A DNA stretch of 64,000 nt, taken from NCBI GenBank assembly GCA_022385755.1, contig MU278373.1:186001-250000 (forward strand), in the 5' to 3' direction. The DNA is from Trametopsis cervina. Taxonomy: Eukaryota; Basidiomycota; Agaricomycetes; Polyporales; Irpicaceae. Both the position numbers and the translations under genes were made by a program. Every line of letters starts with the position of its first letter. Position 1 is the stretch's first letter. The notes beneath the pieces were generated by a model, which saw only the letters and a list, made by a program, of their open reading frames with translations, did no database searches and was not told the DNA's origin. Positions 1 to 10,515 of the stretch are shown here, one piece after another.

Positions 1-2365
1 CCCATAGCACAATAGAACGGACGGCGGGCGGGCTGTGGATAGATACACACATATTTACAATACATAGATAGGTCCTCCAGGTGTCGCTTTGAGCGCGCCA
101 GCTGCGGGTGAGCTGTGGGAGGGCGCTTTGCATACCAGGAGGACCAGGAGGAGAACATGCATACCACACATTCTCCGTGCTCTGTAAAGCTAATCGGACG
201 TCTCAAATATGTTTATATAGCTTAGGGAAGCATGCTACAATGTTATTCTACACTGGATAAACAGTGTAGAGCATGGGGAGACACCCCTCCCTGTCAGTCG
301 ATCAATTTAATGCTCTATACATAGGTACCCATGATATGAGCGTAGTAGGGCCTTGGAAACGTACTAATAAACGTCGTTAACAATGCCCTACGTTTGCGAG
401 AGGATAGGGTCAGTAGATCGCTAGGTACAGCATATATAGTGCTGTGGCCACCCACTGATCAGCCTCCCCTATAAGATCAAGCGGTTGATTTGTTAATCGG
501 ACACCTGATTCGTAATCTACGCACCTGAATACCCCCTAGTACCAAAAGGAATCACGAAAATCGAAGGGGAAGGGGCAGAACTGCAGTACTCGCTGTCCAT
601 CGTCGAGGACAGCGGGCGCGCAGGCGGGGGTGATGTCGGGGACAGTCGGCACGGTGCGGGGTGATGGAATGATGATGGTGACGCAATGGCGCCGGGCGGA
701 AACACTCAGACGCGGACTTCCGAGACAATACAAACACACAATAACATAGGAGCTTGTTTCGGTAATAAGACAATAGTGTAGCAATTATTTCGCAGTATGC
801 GGACATTAGTAACTACGTGGCTTGTTAGCCTGCCCATCCCCCCCCGTATGCCAGGCTAATTAGCTTATAGGTGTGCGAGGTCCAGGTGTCCGATTTATGC
901 CGTGCTAGATTTAACATCAGAGCAAGAGCAAGCTCACACGGATCGCGGAGGTGTGAGATTTGGATGGGACGGCGACGCGTGGATTCCGTCCTGTCGTACA
1001 CCGCACAGTGCACAGTGGTTGGTCTGTTTGTGAGTCGGATGTGTACGCCGATTATCATGAGCTCGTGCGCGGCTGCGGATTGCATGCTTGACGGCCATTT
1101 TGTGCTCTGAGGGTACCATAACGAGTATTCATCAGTGCTCTTACTCTAACTTGAGCGTATCCTACGGCGCCTCATACTGCACTGTACTGAGCATGTCGCC
1201 GGGGATGTCCATCACGCCAAGCATTGTGTTCGTACTCTCAGTACACTTGGTGCAGATCACGATCGGGTAGCGAAATTGGGAGGAGAGGGAATTAGGATGA
1301 GATTCGCTTACGATATTGCAGACCGCAATCCCCTGGAGGGGATGTAGGGCTCCCTTGCCCTACAGTATGCATTGCGAAATGTGCACTTGATTGTGCGGAC
1401 GAATCATTGTGCTTGTCGTACTACGCGGCTGTCTGACAACGCATTCTTTCTACACTCTTCATCACACTGGATCTGGCAATGCAGCTTCTTCGTGGGTAAC
1501 GTATCTGATGAACCGCTTGAGGAGCACCATTCATTAAACACAGTGTAAGTGGACGAGCTCGTTAAGCTAACTTCCAGCAAGTTCTTCCTCAACGGATTCA
1601 AATTCGACGTTACTTACGCAAAACATGAAACTAGCGGCACTTTAAGTCGAGTTACAGTAGCGATGAATGCCTCGCGTGTTGGACTTGGGGGAAGGCCCTG
1701 GCACGTTTGAACTTATTACAGCTTGCGTTACATCCATGGTCGACCCTGCCAAACAGAACGCTTTCCGCAAAGCTACTCCCATCCTCTAGTATACCGAGGA
1801 CAATGATTCACATAAGTGGGTGCATGTTTCGCCTGCATAGGGCTCTCGCCGCCTATTGCACACCAAAGCTGTGCGTATACTGCAGTCCATGCATACCGCT
1901 GCATTGACGGCTCCGGTGGAACATCTTGATAGGAATTGTGGACTCTGCCATCACCCGCATCGACGTTGGCACATACAGTCGCTATACGAACGAACGCACA
2001 TTGATCCTGTATGTCTGTGCAAACTATCCGCGGCCAGGGGCTGCATCAAACGGTGATGATGATGCTGGAGGATCGACCCGGACTCGCGCGGCTGGAAGCT
2101 GTGTCTCCCATACGCTGCGAGTGGCTGTGCGCGCCGTCTCTCGCCTGTTCACGGTACAGAACGCTGCATACAGTACACTACATTATCGCTGAAGCTATGA
2201 AACAGGATCTGCTATTTTCGGGCCCACGGTGGAGGAGGAGGCTGTGACACATGCTACACATCGGCAGTACTCCCGCCGGAATCAGGCATAGTGCCTCCGC
2301 GGGGCGTTGCCATCAGCGTCCTCAATGCGTTTCACCTGCGTTGCGTTCTTGGCGAGCAGGTGCGT
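1..2365. other. Gene-poor stretch
   Basis: No open reading frame here shows a recognisable domain, a signal peptide or a convincing exon chain on either strand. The short ORFs have random-looking composition rich in Arg, Cys and His. I saw no terminal repeats, transposase motifs or tRNA-like folds. The last part is presumably the upstream promoter of the peptide-precursor gene. Confidence 0.5.
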
Positions 2366-2373
2366 TCTATAAG
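2366..2373 (+). promoter_or_regulatory. Probable TATA element of the peptide-precursor gene
   Basis: The octamer TCTATAAG lies about 280 bp upstream of the ATG and is followed by a pyrimidine-rich tract (about 2398-2460), as is common around fungal transcription starts. A 5' UTR of roughly 180 nt after removal of the leader intron would result. The position is inferred. Confidence 0.45.
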
Positions 2374-2473
2374 ACCAGCACGGACCGCGGACATTGGTTC
2401 TCCAGCCCTCTCCAGCCTTTTCTCTCCGTCCTTCCTTCGGTTCAAGCCCTTCCTTCTCAGCAGGTGCCGGTTG

Positions 2474-2538
2474 GTGAGTGCTTACACGAGCTCTCTGCAC
2501 GAGCGTGAAACTAACGAAGATTGGTCGTTTGTTTGCAG
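2474..2538 (+). other. Probable 5' UTR intron of the peptide-precursor gene
   Basis: A GTGAGT donor at 2474, a branch-like ACTAAC at about 2511 and a TTTGCAG acceptor ending at 2538 form a textbook 65-nt fungal intron, about 110 bp before the ATG and outside any ORF. Leader introns often accompany strongly expressed genes. Inferred from splice signals only. Confidence 0.6.
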
Positions 2539-2647
2539 CCTTGCTTGATCCTTTACATCTTCGTTTCTCACACAAATTCAACTTGCTGGTCCAACCGTTT
2601 ACGAACCCTTACACATTCCACCCCTTTTACCTATCCCACCCTTCACG

Positions 2648-3544
2648 ATGCACTTCACCACCGTCGTCGCCCTTGCTGCCGTCGCCGCCGCCGCCGCACC
2701 CGCCTACGCCGCACCCTCCCCTGCCCAGAACTGGGAACAGCTCGTCAAAGCTGCCAGCCGCCACACACCCCTCGCCGCGCGCGCACCCGTCCCCACGCCC
2801 GACGCAGGCGACCTGCTTGCGCGTAGCTTCTTTTCTGACTTCGCACAGGGATTCAAGAAGGGCTTCACGGGAACCATCGAGACGGTTGCGCCCATCGCGC
2901 TGTCGTTCTTGCGGCGCGAGGACGCGGGCGAACTCCTCGCGCGTTCTTTCCTTGATAACCTCGAGAACGTTGGTGAGGACATCCTCCCGATCGCGGCGAA
3001 AGTCGCCGAGGCGTTCCTGAAGCGTGAAGATGCGGGCGAGCTGCTCGCACGTAGCTTCTTCTCCGACTTCGCCCAGGGCTTCAAGCAGGGCTTCACGGGC
3101 ACTGTCGAGAAGCTCGCGCCAATTGCGCTGTCGTTCCTCAAACGTGAAGACGTCGAGGCTTTCCTCAAACGCGAGGACGCGGGCGAGCTTCTTGCGCGCA
3201 GCTTCTTCTCGGACTTTGCGCAGGGCTTCAAGAAGGGCTTCACGGGAACCATCGAGACGGTTGCGCCCATCGCGCTATCGTTCTTGAAGCGCGAGGACGC
3301 GGGCGAGATCCTCGCACGGTCTTTCCTCGATACCCTCGAGAACGTTGGCGAGGATATCCTTCCGATCGCAGCGAAGGTCGCTGAGGCGTTCCTCAAGCGC
3401 GAGGACGCCGGCGAGCTTCTTGCGCGTTCGTTCCTCGACACGCTCGAGAACGTCGGCGGGGACCTTCTTCCCATTGCGGCAAAGGTCGCAGAGGCGTTCT
3501 TGAAGCGGGAGGAGGTGCCTCGCAGCTTGAACGACCTCGATTAG
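2648..3544 (+). CDS. Secreted Kex2-processed repeat precursor with two alternating peptide types
   Basis: This intronless ORF encodes 298 aa. Residues 1-21 are an Ala-rich signal peptide with a likely cut after AYA, followed by a pro-region to about residue 51. The rest is repeats ending in dibasic sites: RR 89-90, then KR at 125-126, 165-166, 174-175, 214-215, 250-251 and 286-287. Type A units (52-90, 127-166, 176-215) share FFSDFAQGFK then GFTGT and end APIALSFL. Type B units (91-126, 216-251, 252-287) share LENVG then LLPIAAKV or ILPIAAKV and end AEAFL. All begin (E)DAG(E/D)(L/I)LARSF, so the Arg before Ser is a possible second cut. A nine-residue remnant (167-175) separates two A units. 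Kex2 would release about six helical amphipathic peptides in the late Golgi. The architecture matches fungal KEP proteins (alpha-factor, Ece1 and dikaritin precursors share the logic). I do not recognise the peptides; signal, antimicrobial, membrane-active and surface-coating roles are all possible. Confidence 0.88.
   Translation: MHFTTVVALAAVAAAAAPAYAAPSPAQNWEQLVKAASRHTPLAARAPVPTPDAGDLLARSFFSDFAQGFKKGFTGTIETVAPIALSFLRREDAGELLARSFLDNLENVGEDILPIAAKVAEAFLKREDAGELLARSFFSDFAQGFKQGFTGTVEKLAPIALSFLKREDVEAFLKREDAGELLARSFFSDFAQGFKKGFTGTIETVAPIALSFLKREDAGEILARSFLDTLENVGEDILPIAAKVAEAFLKREDAGELLARSFLDTLENVGGDLLPIAAKVAEAFLKREEVPRSLNDLD
2801..3508 (+). repeat. In-frame tandem repeat block: A-B-A-(b)-A-B-B
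   Basis: Six coding repeats of 108 or about 120 bp plus a 27-bp remnant: A 2801-2917, B 2918-3025, A 3026-3145, remnant 3146-3172, A 3173-3292, B 3293-3400, B 3401-3508. The first and third A units are nearly identical in DNA as well as protein (for example over 2860-2905 and 3220-3265), which suggests recent duplication or gene conversion. The middle A unit differs at several residues. Confidence 0.9.
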
Positions 3545-4118
3545 GTTGATTGTTGGTGGTGAGAACTTTTATGGTTTTCTTGGGGTGTTTGGAGTTTTGT
3601 ATTCGGTGTTCGTTGCCGCTTATTGTTTTGAGAACGAAATGTGGATTGATTGGCTGGAGGCTCAAAATATACAAAAACAACAAATTTGCGGTGTGATTCG
3701 TGAGAAGATGCAGTTTACTCGGTGAGGTGCAGTGCAACAATCGTGCATTTTTAGGATGCCCTGAGCTGAGCCTTGGTAGACGAGATTATGCTCAACTCTG
3801 ATCTTCTGAACCAGTTGTGATATTCGGTTGAACAGTTGCTGCTAAATGAGTATGTGATAGTTCGAACGAGGACTGCGATTACGTGCAGACGGTGGGAACC
3901 ACCGATCAAAACCAAATTCATAAAATAAGATAAAGGCATAAAACTCGAAGTCACTCTATCTGCTTCTCACCATCGACAGGATTTGAACGAGAAAACAAAA
4001 ACGGGTAGCCGGTACCAGCGTCTAGTATATTGCCATTTCCGGCATTGTTTGGATCGGAGGCCGCTGCCAAACAACAGCTACCAACTTTTTGTCAGCGGAC
4101 CGCCATCTCTTACTCGCA
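3545..4118. other. Intergenic: 3' UTR of the peptide precursor and DPH3 promoter
   Basis: T-rich sequence follows the precursor stop codon, as expected of a 3' UTR. The remainder leads into DPH3. No other gene or repeat was seen. Confidence 0.5.
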
Positions 4119-4476
4119 ATGGGCGCATACTACGACGAGATTGAAATCGAGGATATGGCCTGGGACGAGAACAAGCGGGTGTATCACTACCCCTGTCCGT
4201 GTGGGGACCGCTTCGAGATCACACGAGCGCAGCTAAAGAACTACGAGGACATTGCGACATGCCCGAGCTGCAGTCTCATTATTCGGGTCGTATACGATCC
4301 TGTGAGCATCCAAGTTCTATCTCCATGAGAGTCTTCTGCTGATATATTCCCAGCTCGACTTTGAGGATGATCCGGACGAGGAGGAAGAGGACGAGGAGAG
4401 CTCAGAGGAAGCTGACTCAGACAGCGGGGACGAAGCATTCGAGGACGCCATGGACAACCTCCGCATCTCCTCTTGA
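4119..4476 (+). CDS. DPH3: Diphthamide biosynthesis protein 3 (CSL zinc finger)
   Basis: DPH3/Kti11 is a small iron or zinc protein that donates electrons to the Dph1-Dph2 radical enzyme making diphthamide on eEF2, and it also serves Elongator in tRNA wobble-uridine modification. Exons are 4119-4301 and 4354-4476 with a 52-nt intron in phase 0, giving 101 aa. The N-terminal half carries the family hallmark: [13 protein letters not shown], then CPCGD (first Cys pair) and a second CPSCSL pair, with the conserved VVYD before the splice site. Exon 2 encodes an extended acidic Asp/Glu/Ser tail, longer than in the 82-residue yeast protein, ending NLRISS. The ATG at 4119 gives the conserved N-terminus. 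Identification is firm; the acidic tail function is unknown. Confidence 0.95.
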
Positions 4477-5772
4477 AATGCTCAACGATTACTCAGCGAT
4501 CGTGGCGTTGCAAGATCAACGCTTTTCACCCAGTCGACACCCCGCACGCCGTTCATACATCTATGGATCGCACCTGCACCGCGCCGAAGCTCGTTCTCTC
4601 CCGATCTCCGTCTCGCACCGATCCATCGACGTGCATGATCTCCGGATATACATTTGGGTCGACAATGATCTACGGTTTGGGTCGCGTATGGACGGCCAGG
4701 AGGGTCTGCTCCGTGAGGCCCTTCTACCCCATGGGATCAACCGGAAGGACGGGTCCGAGTGTTGGAAGATAGAGTACTGGGGCGAATGGGGGGATGGTCG
4801 TGTGCGGCCCGAGGTTGTGGTGTAGACGAGGCAGAGCAGAGGCTGTGCGTGCGCTGTACGTATCTTTGACATCCAATATACGAACTGAACTACGAATCTA
4901 CCCCCGTGCGAGACATGGATCGTCTCCAGGTGGTCGATCGGGGATAGTGAGTATGGCGGCTGCCCTGTATCTCTACATACTGCGGCGGCGATCTGAGCGG
5001 CGACGACCTACTCACCAGCATTCGCGAACGATCGTGTACAATATCGCCTTCAAGCAGCCTGTTAGTTTCCGAAACCGATCGGTCGACTGCAAGTATATCT
5101 GTGCTTTTTATTCAGGCGATTAAATTGAACGTGGGCACGCCCCTCAGGCGTGTTTGGCTGCATGATACTGATATAGACAACTTGCGCAGCGCTTTCATGC
5201 GTTGTGTTTCGGCAGATCGAGTATGCGCAGGATGCAACACTGTACCTCGTATCTTCGATTCGACGGTGAGTGTCAAATGCCAATAAAAACCTATCGTTTG
5301 CATTCGAGATAACGTTTTCTACAGATTGGACTCGTAGAAACGCCCGTTGTTCCGATTGCATCCCCGAAGTCACGCAAACATATCCAAGTATTGTTTGGGC
5401 ACTAACCTACAATGCGATAACATGGTTGATTCACTTCCGGACAGCCCATCACTCTCGAACAGCCTATCGATGCCCGCTATTCAAGTTGAATAAAACAAGC
5501 GAGGCCAAAATCGCTGGCAAGGTAGCGCATACACTCCTTAAAAATCATAACACGCTTGACTGGCTATCTCTCGCAGGCACAGATAGACAGGTTCCAAGAT
5601 GATTATCGCTCAATTAGCGGATGGGTCATATGCGCGTTACAAGAAAAGTTTGCGAGACTACATTCGAGATGAAGGGCTGTTTGTGCCACCATAACACTAT
5701 CTCCCGGATGATCAGAAAGGTAGCTGGGGCTCGACGAAATGGATTGCTTACCAACACGACCCCTCGCATCTT
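4477..5772. other. Intergenic, about 1.3 kb, with a possible gene remnant
   Basis: No confident gene. One frame open from about 4500 to 4825 on the + strand translates to a Trp- and charge-rich stretch ending VRPEVVV, which looks more protein-like than its surroundings, but it has no start, no domain I recognise and no convincing partner exon. Confidence 0.4.
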
Positions 5773-7282
5773 CTACGCCGTCTCCTGCGGCAAATATTCC
5801 TGCACCATAGAACACAGTGCCACCTTTGCCCTCATAATCACGGTCCTCTCAACCCTTTCAACCCCTCCTTCAAGCCTTTTCTCGAGGCGACGAAGGCCCA
5901 GTTCTGTCGTACACAACACCGGGGACCCGTCGCTGGCTTTCTCGTCACTTTTGTCCCTCCCTTGGTCAACGTTCTCCAAAGAATCGCAATGGAACTTGGC
6001 GTCGTGTCTGGCATGGATTATTACGAAGTCGCTTGACTTCACCTCCTCTCGAATCATCCACCTAAGCGCAAAAATACTTTTGACGATTGCCGAAATTCTT
6101 TCCCCGAAGTCGGATCGCACCTTGTTCACGATCACAGCCCTACTCCAAGGGGTACCGGCCAGGAGCAGGATATTGGCGAGATCCTGGATGATGCTACGTT
6201 GGAGACTCTCCGCAAAGTAGCTTGGGAGCCGGCCCCCCTTTACCAGATCATCCGAGTACTGCGTGGTGAGAGTTCTCCAACGTGCGGAGACAGCTTGCGA
6301 TTCTGGAGTAGAATTGGGTTAGTGTGTCGCTCAAAAGTTGACTGCGTCGCTGACCTCCCATGAATATGCTCTCATGCAAGCTTTGTAGACAATTATTCAG
6401 CACACGCTCCCCACCAAGATCCCATCCCCGAATCACCGAGTTCGCCCGTGCAACGATGCGTGCTTGTAGCGTAATCTGCGCAAGAAAAGGGTCTTCGTGT
6501 GCATGGCTTGTCCAGAGCGCATGTGCGAGCGTTTCCCCTACACTCCCGCGCAAACGATCATATGCTGTGTCGATGGTTTCCTTGTTGTAATGCTGGCCTA
6601 TCTGCTTGAACGGAAAGGTGTCCGTGAGCTGAGCAGAAGTCTGGAATATCTCGGAGTTCAACTGGTCCAGCGCACGCTTGACGTCGGCGTGCGACACGGT
6701 CTCGGACTTCCCCATGTACTCCTGGGCATCTCGCAGCTCGGCAGTGCGCAAGGTGAGCAGCGCAGTCGTATTGTTCTGCTCTTTCTGACATTTGTTGAGT
6801 GCACGTGTAGTCTCTTCGAGCTGTGCGCGAGCTACGTTGAGGTCCGCAGCTGCCTGTTTGCCTTCCTTCGCCTGCACCCTGAGGGAACGGACGATGTCAT
6901 TTGTCTTCGCCAGGGAATTGGCCAGGTCCTGCGCCTCTGCCTTCAGACCGGGCACCTGGGCCTCCAGACCCTCCGCCCGCACCTCCAGGCCGGAATAGGC
7001 GTCCTTCAACTCTTTGATAAACTTCCTAGCGGCCGACATATCGACGTTCAGCTGTGTAAGCTCGCCTTCGAGACATTCGTTGTGACTAATAAGGGTACGC
7101 AGTTCCTCTCTGCACTCCAAATGGCTGTCAGGATCCGTCGTGATTTTGCTACCTTGCACAGGTCCTCTATGGAGAGCAGCATCGTCAACAGTGTCGTCGA
7201 CTGGTTCTCTCGGTAGGATGGGCTCGCGCTCGCGTTCCTGTTCATTGTTGTGACTGGGGCGAGTTCGGGTGAGGTCAACCAT
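5773..7282 (-). CDS. Coiled-coil protein of an Agaricomycete-expanded family
   Basis: Two exons (7282-6355 and 6302-5773) joined by a 52-nt intron with a clear CACTAAC branch give 485 aa. Roughly residues 60-200 are a long Glu/Lys/Ala coiled coil. A conserved globular region follows: DVKRALDQLNSEIFQTSAQL, then SQAVSARWRTLTTQYSDDL, and a C-terminal part with GERISAIVKSIFALR and LCTTELGLRR. From memory, proteins with this core (LNAEILQTAAF-like motif) are numerous, often clustered and unnamed in Agaricomycetes; no biochemical role is established. The start is uncertain. An upstream exon beginning at 7500 (MVRVTRGAFAAQQ), spliced to the acceptor before VSMNILTLM (about 7332), would keep the frame and extend the N-terminus. 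It is transcribed divergently from the HSP70-like gene. Confidence 0.75.
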
Positions 7283-7878
7283 GTCGGCGAGAATGTGCAA
7301 CAACTTGACCATGAGAGTGAGAATGTTCATGGAGACTGAGTGCTCGTTCATCAGCGTCGCTCGTCCCCATCTCATTGTCCTTCGGTGATGTTTGTGAGTG
7401 CTGCGGACACGCCGCACTGACCTCCAAACTGTCCCTCTTCTCCAGATCCGCAATTCAACAACTGCTGCGCGGCGAATGCACCACGCGTAACCCTTACCAT
7501 CCTCGTGGATGTGAGTTCAAAAAAGCATTTTGACTTGCTGAAAACAATATTAATATGCATCGCAGCTCCTATTCGCATCGGCTCCGACCTGTATCTGCTT
7601 GGAACCCGAAGCAGACGTGCTGCGGGAGGCTGCGATATCCGAGAGCGGCCTCAAAGGGCGTGCATCAGGAGTACGATCCGCATTTCTTGCGCTTATTAGG
7701 AAAACCATCAATGTGGTTTGCGCGCAGCATATCCTGGCAGGTAAACGACGACCCTTTGCTTGGTGAGCTTCACGAGCTGCTCTGCACCATAATCTATGCG
7801 AAGGACTTGGTATAGTAACATCCACCTATAAAATAGGGGTGGCCGACATGCTCGTTTACGCCAAACCCGATTCCTCCA
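7283..7878. other. Divergent promoter region (coiled-coil gene / HSP70-like gene)
   Basis: The spacer between the two divergent genes may include a first exon of the leftward gene (about 7426-7500). A TATA-like ACCTATAAAATAG at about 7824-7836 sits some 45 bp before the HSP70-like ATG. Confidence 0.5.
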
Positions 7879-10316
7879 ATGCCCACCCTGAAGCCGTACG
7901 TTGGGCCGTCGCGTAAGATCGTTCTTGCATTCGATGTCGGGACGACATTCAGCGGCATTAGCTATGCCATACTCGATCCTGGTGAAACCCCGAAGATACA
8001 GTCCGTAACAAGGTAAGCCAGACCCTTGGTTTCTCTCTGACTTTAAATCTTCATATTGACATCTGTCTCAGATTTCCTGGTCAGGAAAATGGTGATTTCA
8101 AGATCCCCTCTGTCCTTTGGTATACCCAAGAGGGTGAAATGCGGGCAGCAGGAGCGGAGGCCCGCGCATCTGCTATGACTTTGATTGCAGAAGATGAGGA
8201 TCTCATCTTTGTTGAATGGTTAGTTGTAATCATTTTCACGTTGACCCAGCTCAGCTCTATCACAGGTTTAAACTGCACCTCCGTCCGGATGCAATGCAAA
8301 ACGACGCAGGCCTCAGCTCTGACGTCCGGCTACCTGCTCTTCCACCCGGGAAGACTGTCATTCACGTCTTTGCAGATTTCTTGCGATATCTCTATCGCTG
8401 CACCCGGGCTTACATTGAGGATACACACCCCAACGGTGCTAGCCTGTGGGCTTCTGTCGAGGCGCACGCGGAGATTGTGCTTAGCCATCCTAACGGTTGG
8501 GAGGGATCCCAACAATCGAAAATGCGACAAGCTGCCGTTCTGGCTGGGCTTGTTCCAAACAACACGGCCGGTCACGAACGTGTTCACTTTGTCTCTGAGG
8601 GTGAAGCAAGCCTGAACTACTGCTTGGACAGTGGGTTAGCCGCAGATGCGATTGCAGTAAGGGACATCTTCAATCCTATTTGCATACTCACAGATAAATT
8701 ACAGGCTGGTCGGTCAGTAATGATTATTGATGCTGGTGGTGGAACCGTTGATCTATCAACGTATCTTTCTACTGCTTCTAATCCAGTGACTGTGGAGGAA
8801 ACTGCCCCGGCAGACTGTGAGATCGTACTCTAGAACAGGTTCACATCGATTCTGACATAATGGCAGGTATTTTCCAGGGCTCAACTCGGATCAATGTGCG
8901 AGCGCAGAAATTCTTGTCAGGTGACCGTGACGGTGCTCATCCTCTTATGTCTGTGCTAAACAGTTGCAACAGCGTTCTTAAAGAATTCGCGCTACGGCAA
9001 CGAAGAAGACGTGAAGTCCATGATGGACAGTTTTGAGAAGTCTGTAAAGCCTACCTTTAAAGATCCTATCGAACGTTCGTTCGTGAAGTTTGGATCCATC
9101 CGCGACAAGGACCCCGATGTTGGCATTCGGAGTGGGCAATTGCTTATGAATGGGTAAGCATACCCGATCTCCTATTTTATTTGTCTCTTTTACCGATTTT
9201 GATAATCATATTGTTGTAGGTCCGATGTAGAGAGTTTCTTCGAGCCGTCGATTATTGCCATCGTCGAAGCAGTCAAGAAGCAGCGTCTGGCCGCGTCCGA
9301 ACCCGTATTCGTACGTGGCTTGTGCATCAAGGAAATGCTGGGTGGACACTAAATAGATTTTCAGATGGCACTCCTGGTCGGAGGTTTCGCTGCGAGTCCG
9401 TGGCTCTTCGCTCGTCTCAAAGGTATATTGCAGGAAATAGGCATCCAGCTGTCTCGGCCCGATAACCATACGTACGCTTCAGATGATTCGCACTGGTGTC
9501 GAGGTGATGTCTGACTCAACATTTACAGTAATAAGGCTGTTGCTGAGGGCGCCGTTATACACTTTCTTGGAAGCGTTGTGGCCGTACGAGTTGCGCGCCT
9601 CACATATGGGGCAACATGCGTGAAAGCATACAACCCCTCTGATCCTGAGCACACAAGCCGGGCGAGTAAACTTACCAGTCGACCTTCTGGCCGTCTGACT
9701 ATCCCTGGCGGGTTCACCGCCATGCTCATTAAGGTGACAAAGGGATCACGTCTGCATGGAAACAAAGGTACTAATCAATATATTACAAGGGGACACGGAT
9801 GCGCGACCAGGAGGAGGTCTCGTTTCCGTTCTTTCAGGAGACGCCTTCCGCATCTCTGTTGAATTCCATCTCTGCCGACATCACCTGCTACAGAGGTGCT
9901 GCCAAAGAGCCTCGCTGGACCGACGAAGAGCCTGGTAAGTATTAGGCGATCACAAATCGTAATGCCTCCGTGTAACAGCTGTCTACAGAGCGCTTCTCAA
10001 CGTTGTGTACGGTACGAGCGGACACTTCTCGAGTCATCAGGCGCAAAAAACAGGGTCCCAATGGCACCTATTATCAACAAGCCTATAAGATTGTCCTTTC
10101 GTGTGGACTTACAGAGATGAAGGCTCAAATTAGCTGGATGGAAGAGGTGAGTTCCTTTAGCATTATTCGTCTGCAGCCATCTTTATTGATATGTGGCTTT
10201 CAGGGCGTCGAAAAACGGTACAAACAGCCATATACCTCTCCTAAGAAACGTACTAACACTACGATTATAGCGGTCCGGCTTCGATTGTGTATGATGACGA
10301 TGCTATCGCTGGTTGA
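7879..10316 (+). CDS. HSP70-like ATPase of the HSPA12/actin-fold type
   Basis: Thirteen exons: 7879-8012, 8072-8218, 8266-8656, 8705-8816, 8867-8920, 8964-9153, 9220-9310, 9365-9471, 9529-9733, 9790-9934, 9989-10146, 10204-10217 and 10271-10316. The actin/HSP70 nucleotide-binding motifs are intact: phosphate-1 loop FDVGTTFSGISYA, phosphate-2 loop IDAGGGTVDLS and adenosine loop LVGGFAASPW. The C-terminal part lacks a canonical HSP70 peptide-binding domain and EEVD tail, as in HSPA12-type proteins, and ends YDDDAIAG. Such genes are multicopy in Agaricomycetes; substrates are unknown. The 48-nt intron 8657-8704 and the 14-nt exon 10204-10217 are easy to mis-annotate. I infer a cytosolic ATPase; chaperone activity is not shown by sequence. 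Confidence 0.85.
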
Positions 10317-10515
10317 ACGTCTTGATTGCTCGAAATGTCGTATATAGCTATAATCTGTTGTGTACAATCTTTAGTCCATATAAATATGCTTATTTCCCAT
10401 TTCAACCCTTAAGTACGATTCAGAGGGTGAACATGGGCTCCTTAGCCATGAGCCCTTGGCAGAAAACAAGGTCAGTCAAGTTATGAAGCGGATATGAACA
10501 TTTTGGACATTCGTG

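Noticed and set aside
2478..3020. A 180-codon + strand ORF overlapping the precursor start
   Set aside because: Pro/Arg/Ser-rich out-of-frame shadow that crosses the probable leader intron.
2704..3474. A 256-codon ORF antisense to the peptide precursor
   Set aside because: It is the mirror of the in-frame repeats: the biased codon use of the sense gene keeps the opposite frame free of stops. Composition is Arg/Ser-rich with no start context or domain.
4480..4825. Open frame with a protein-like Trp- and charge-rich sequence after DPH3
   Set aside because: No start, no splice partner and no recognised domain, so kept only as a possible remnant in the intergenic note.
5690..6030. Open + strand frame opposite the last exon of the coiled-coil gene
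   Set aside because: The minus-strand exon carries conserved family motifs and a good splice site; the plus frame is a shadow.
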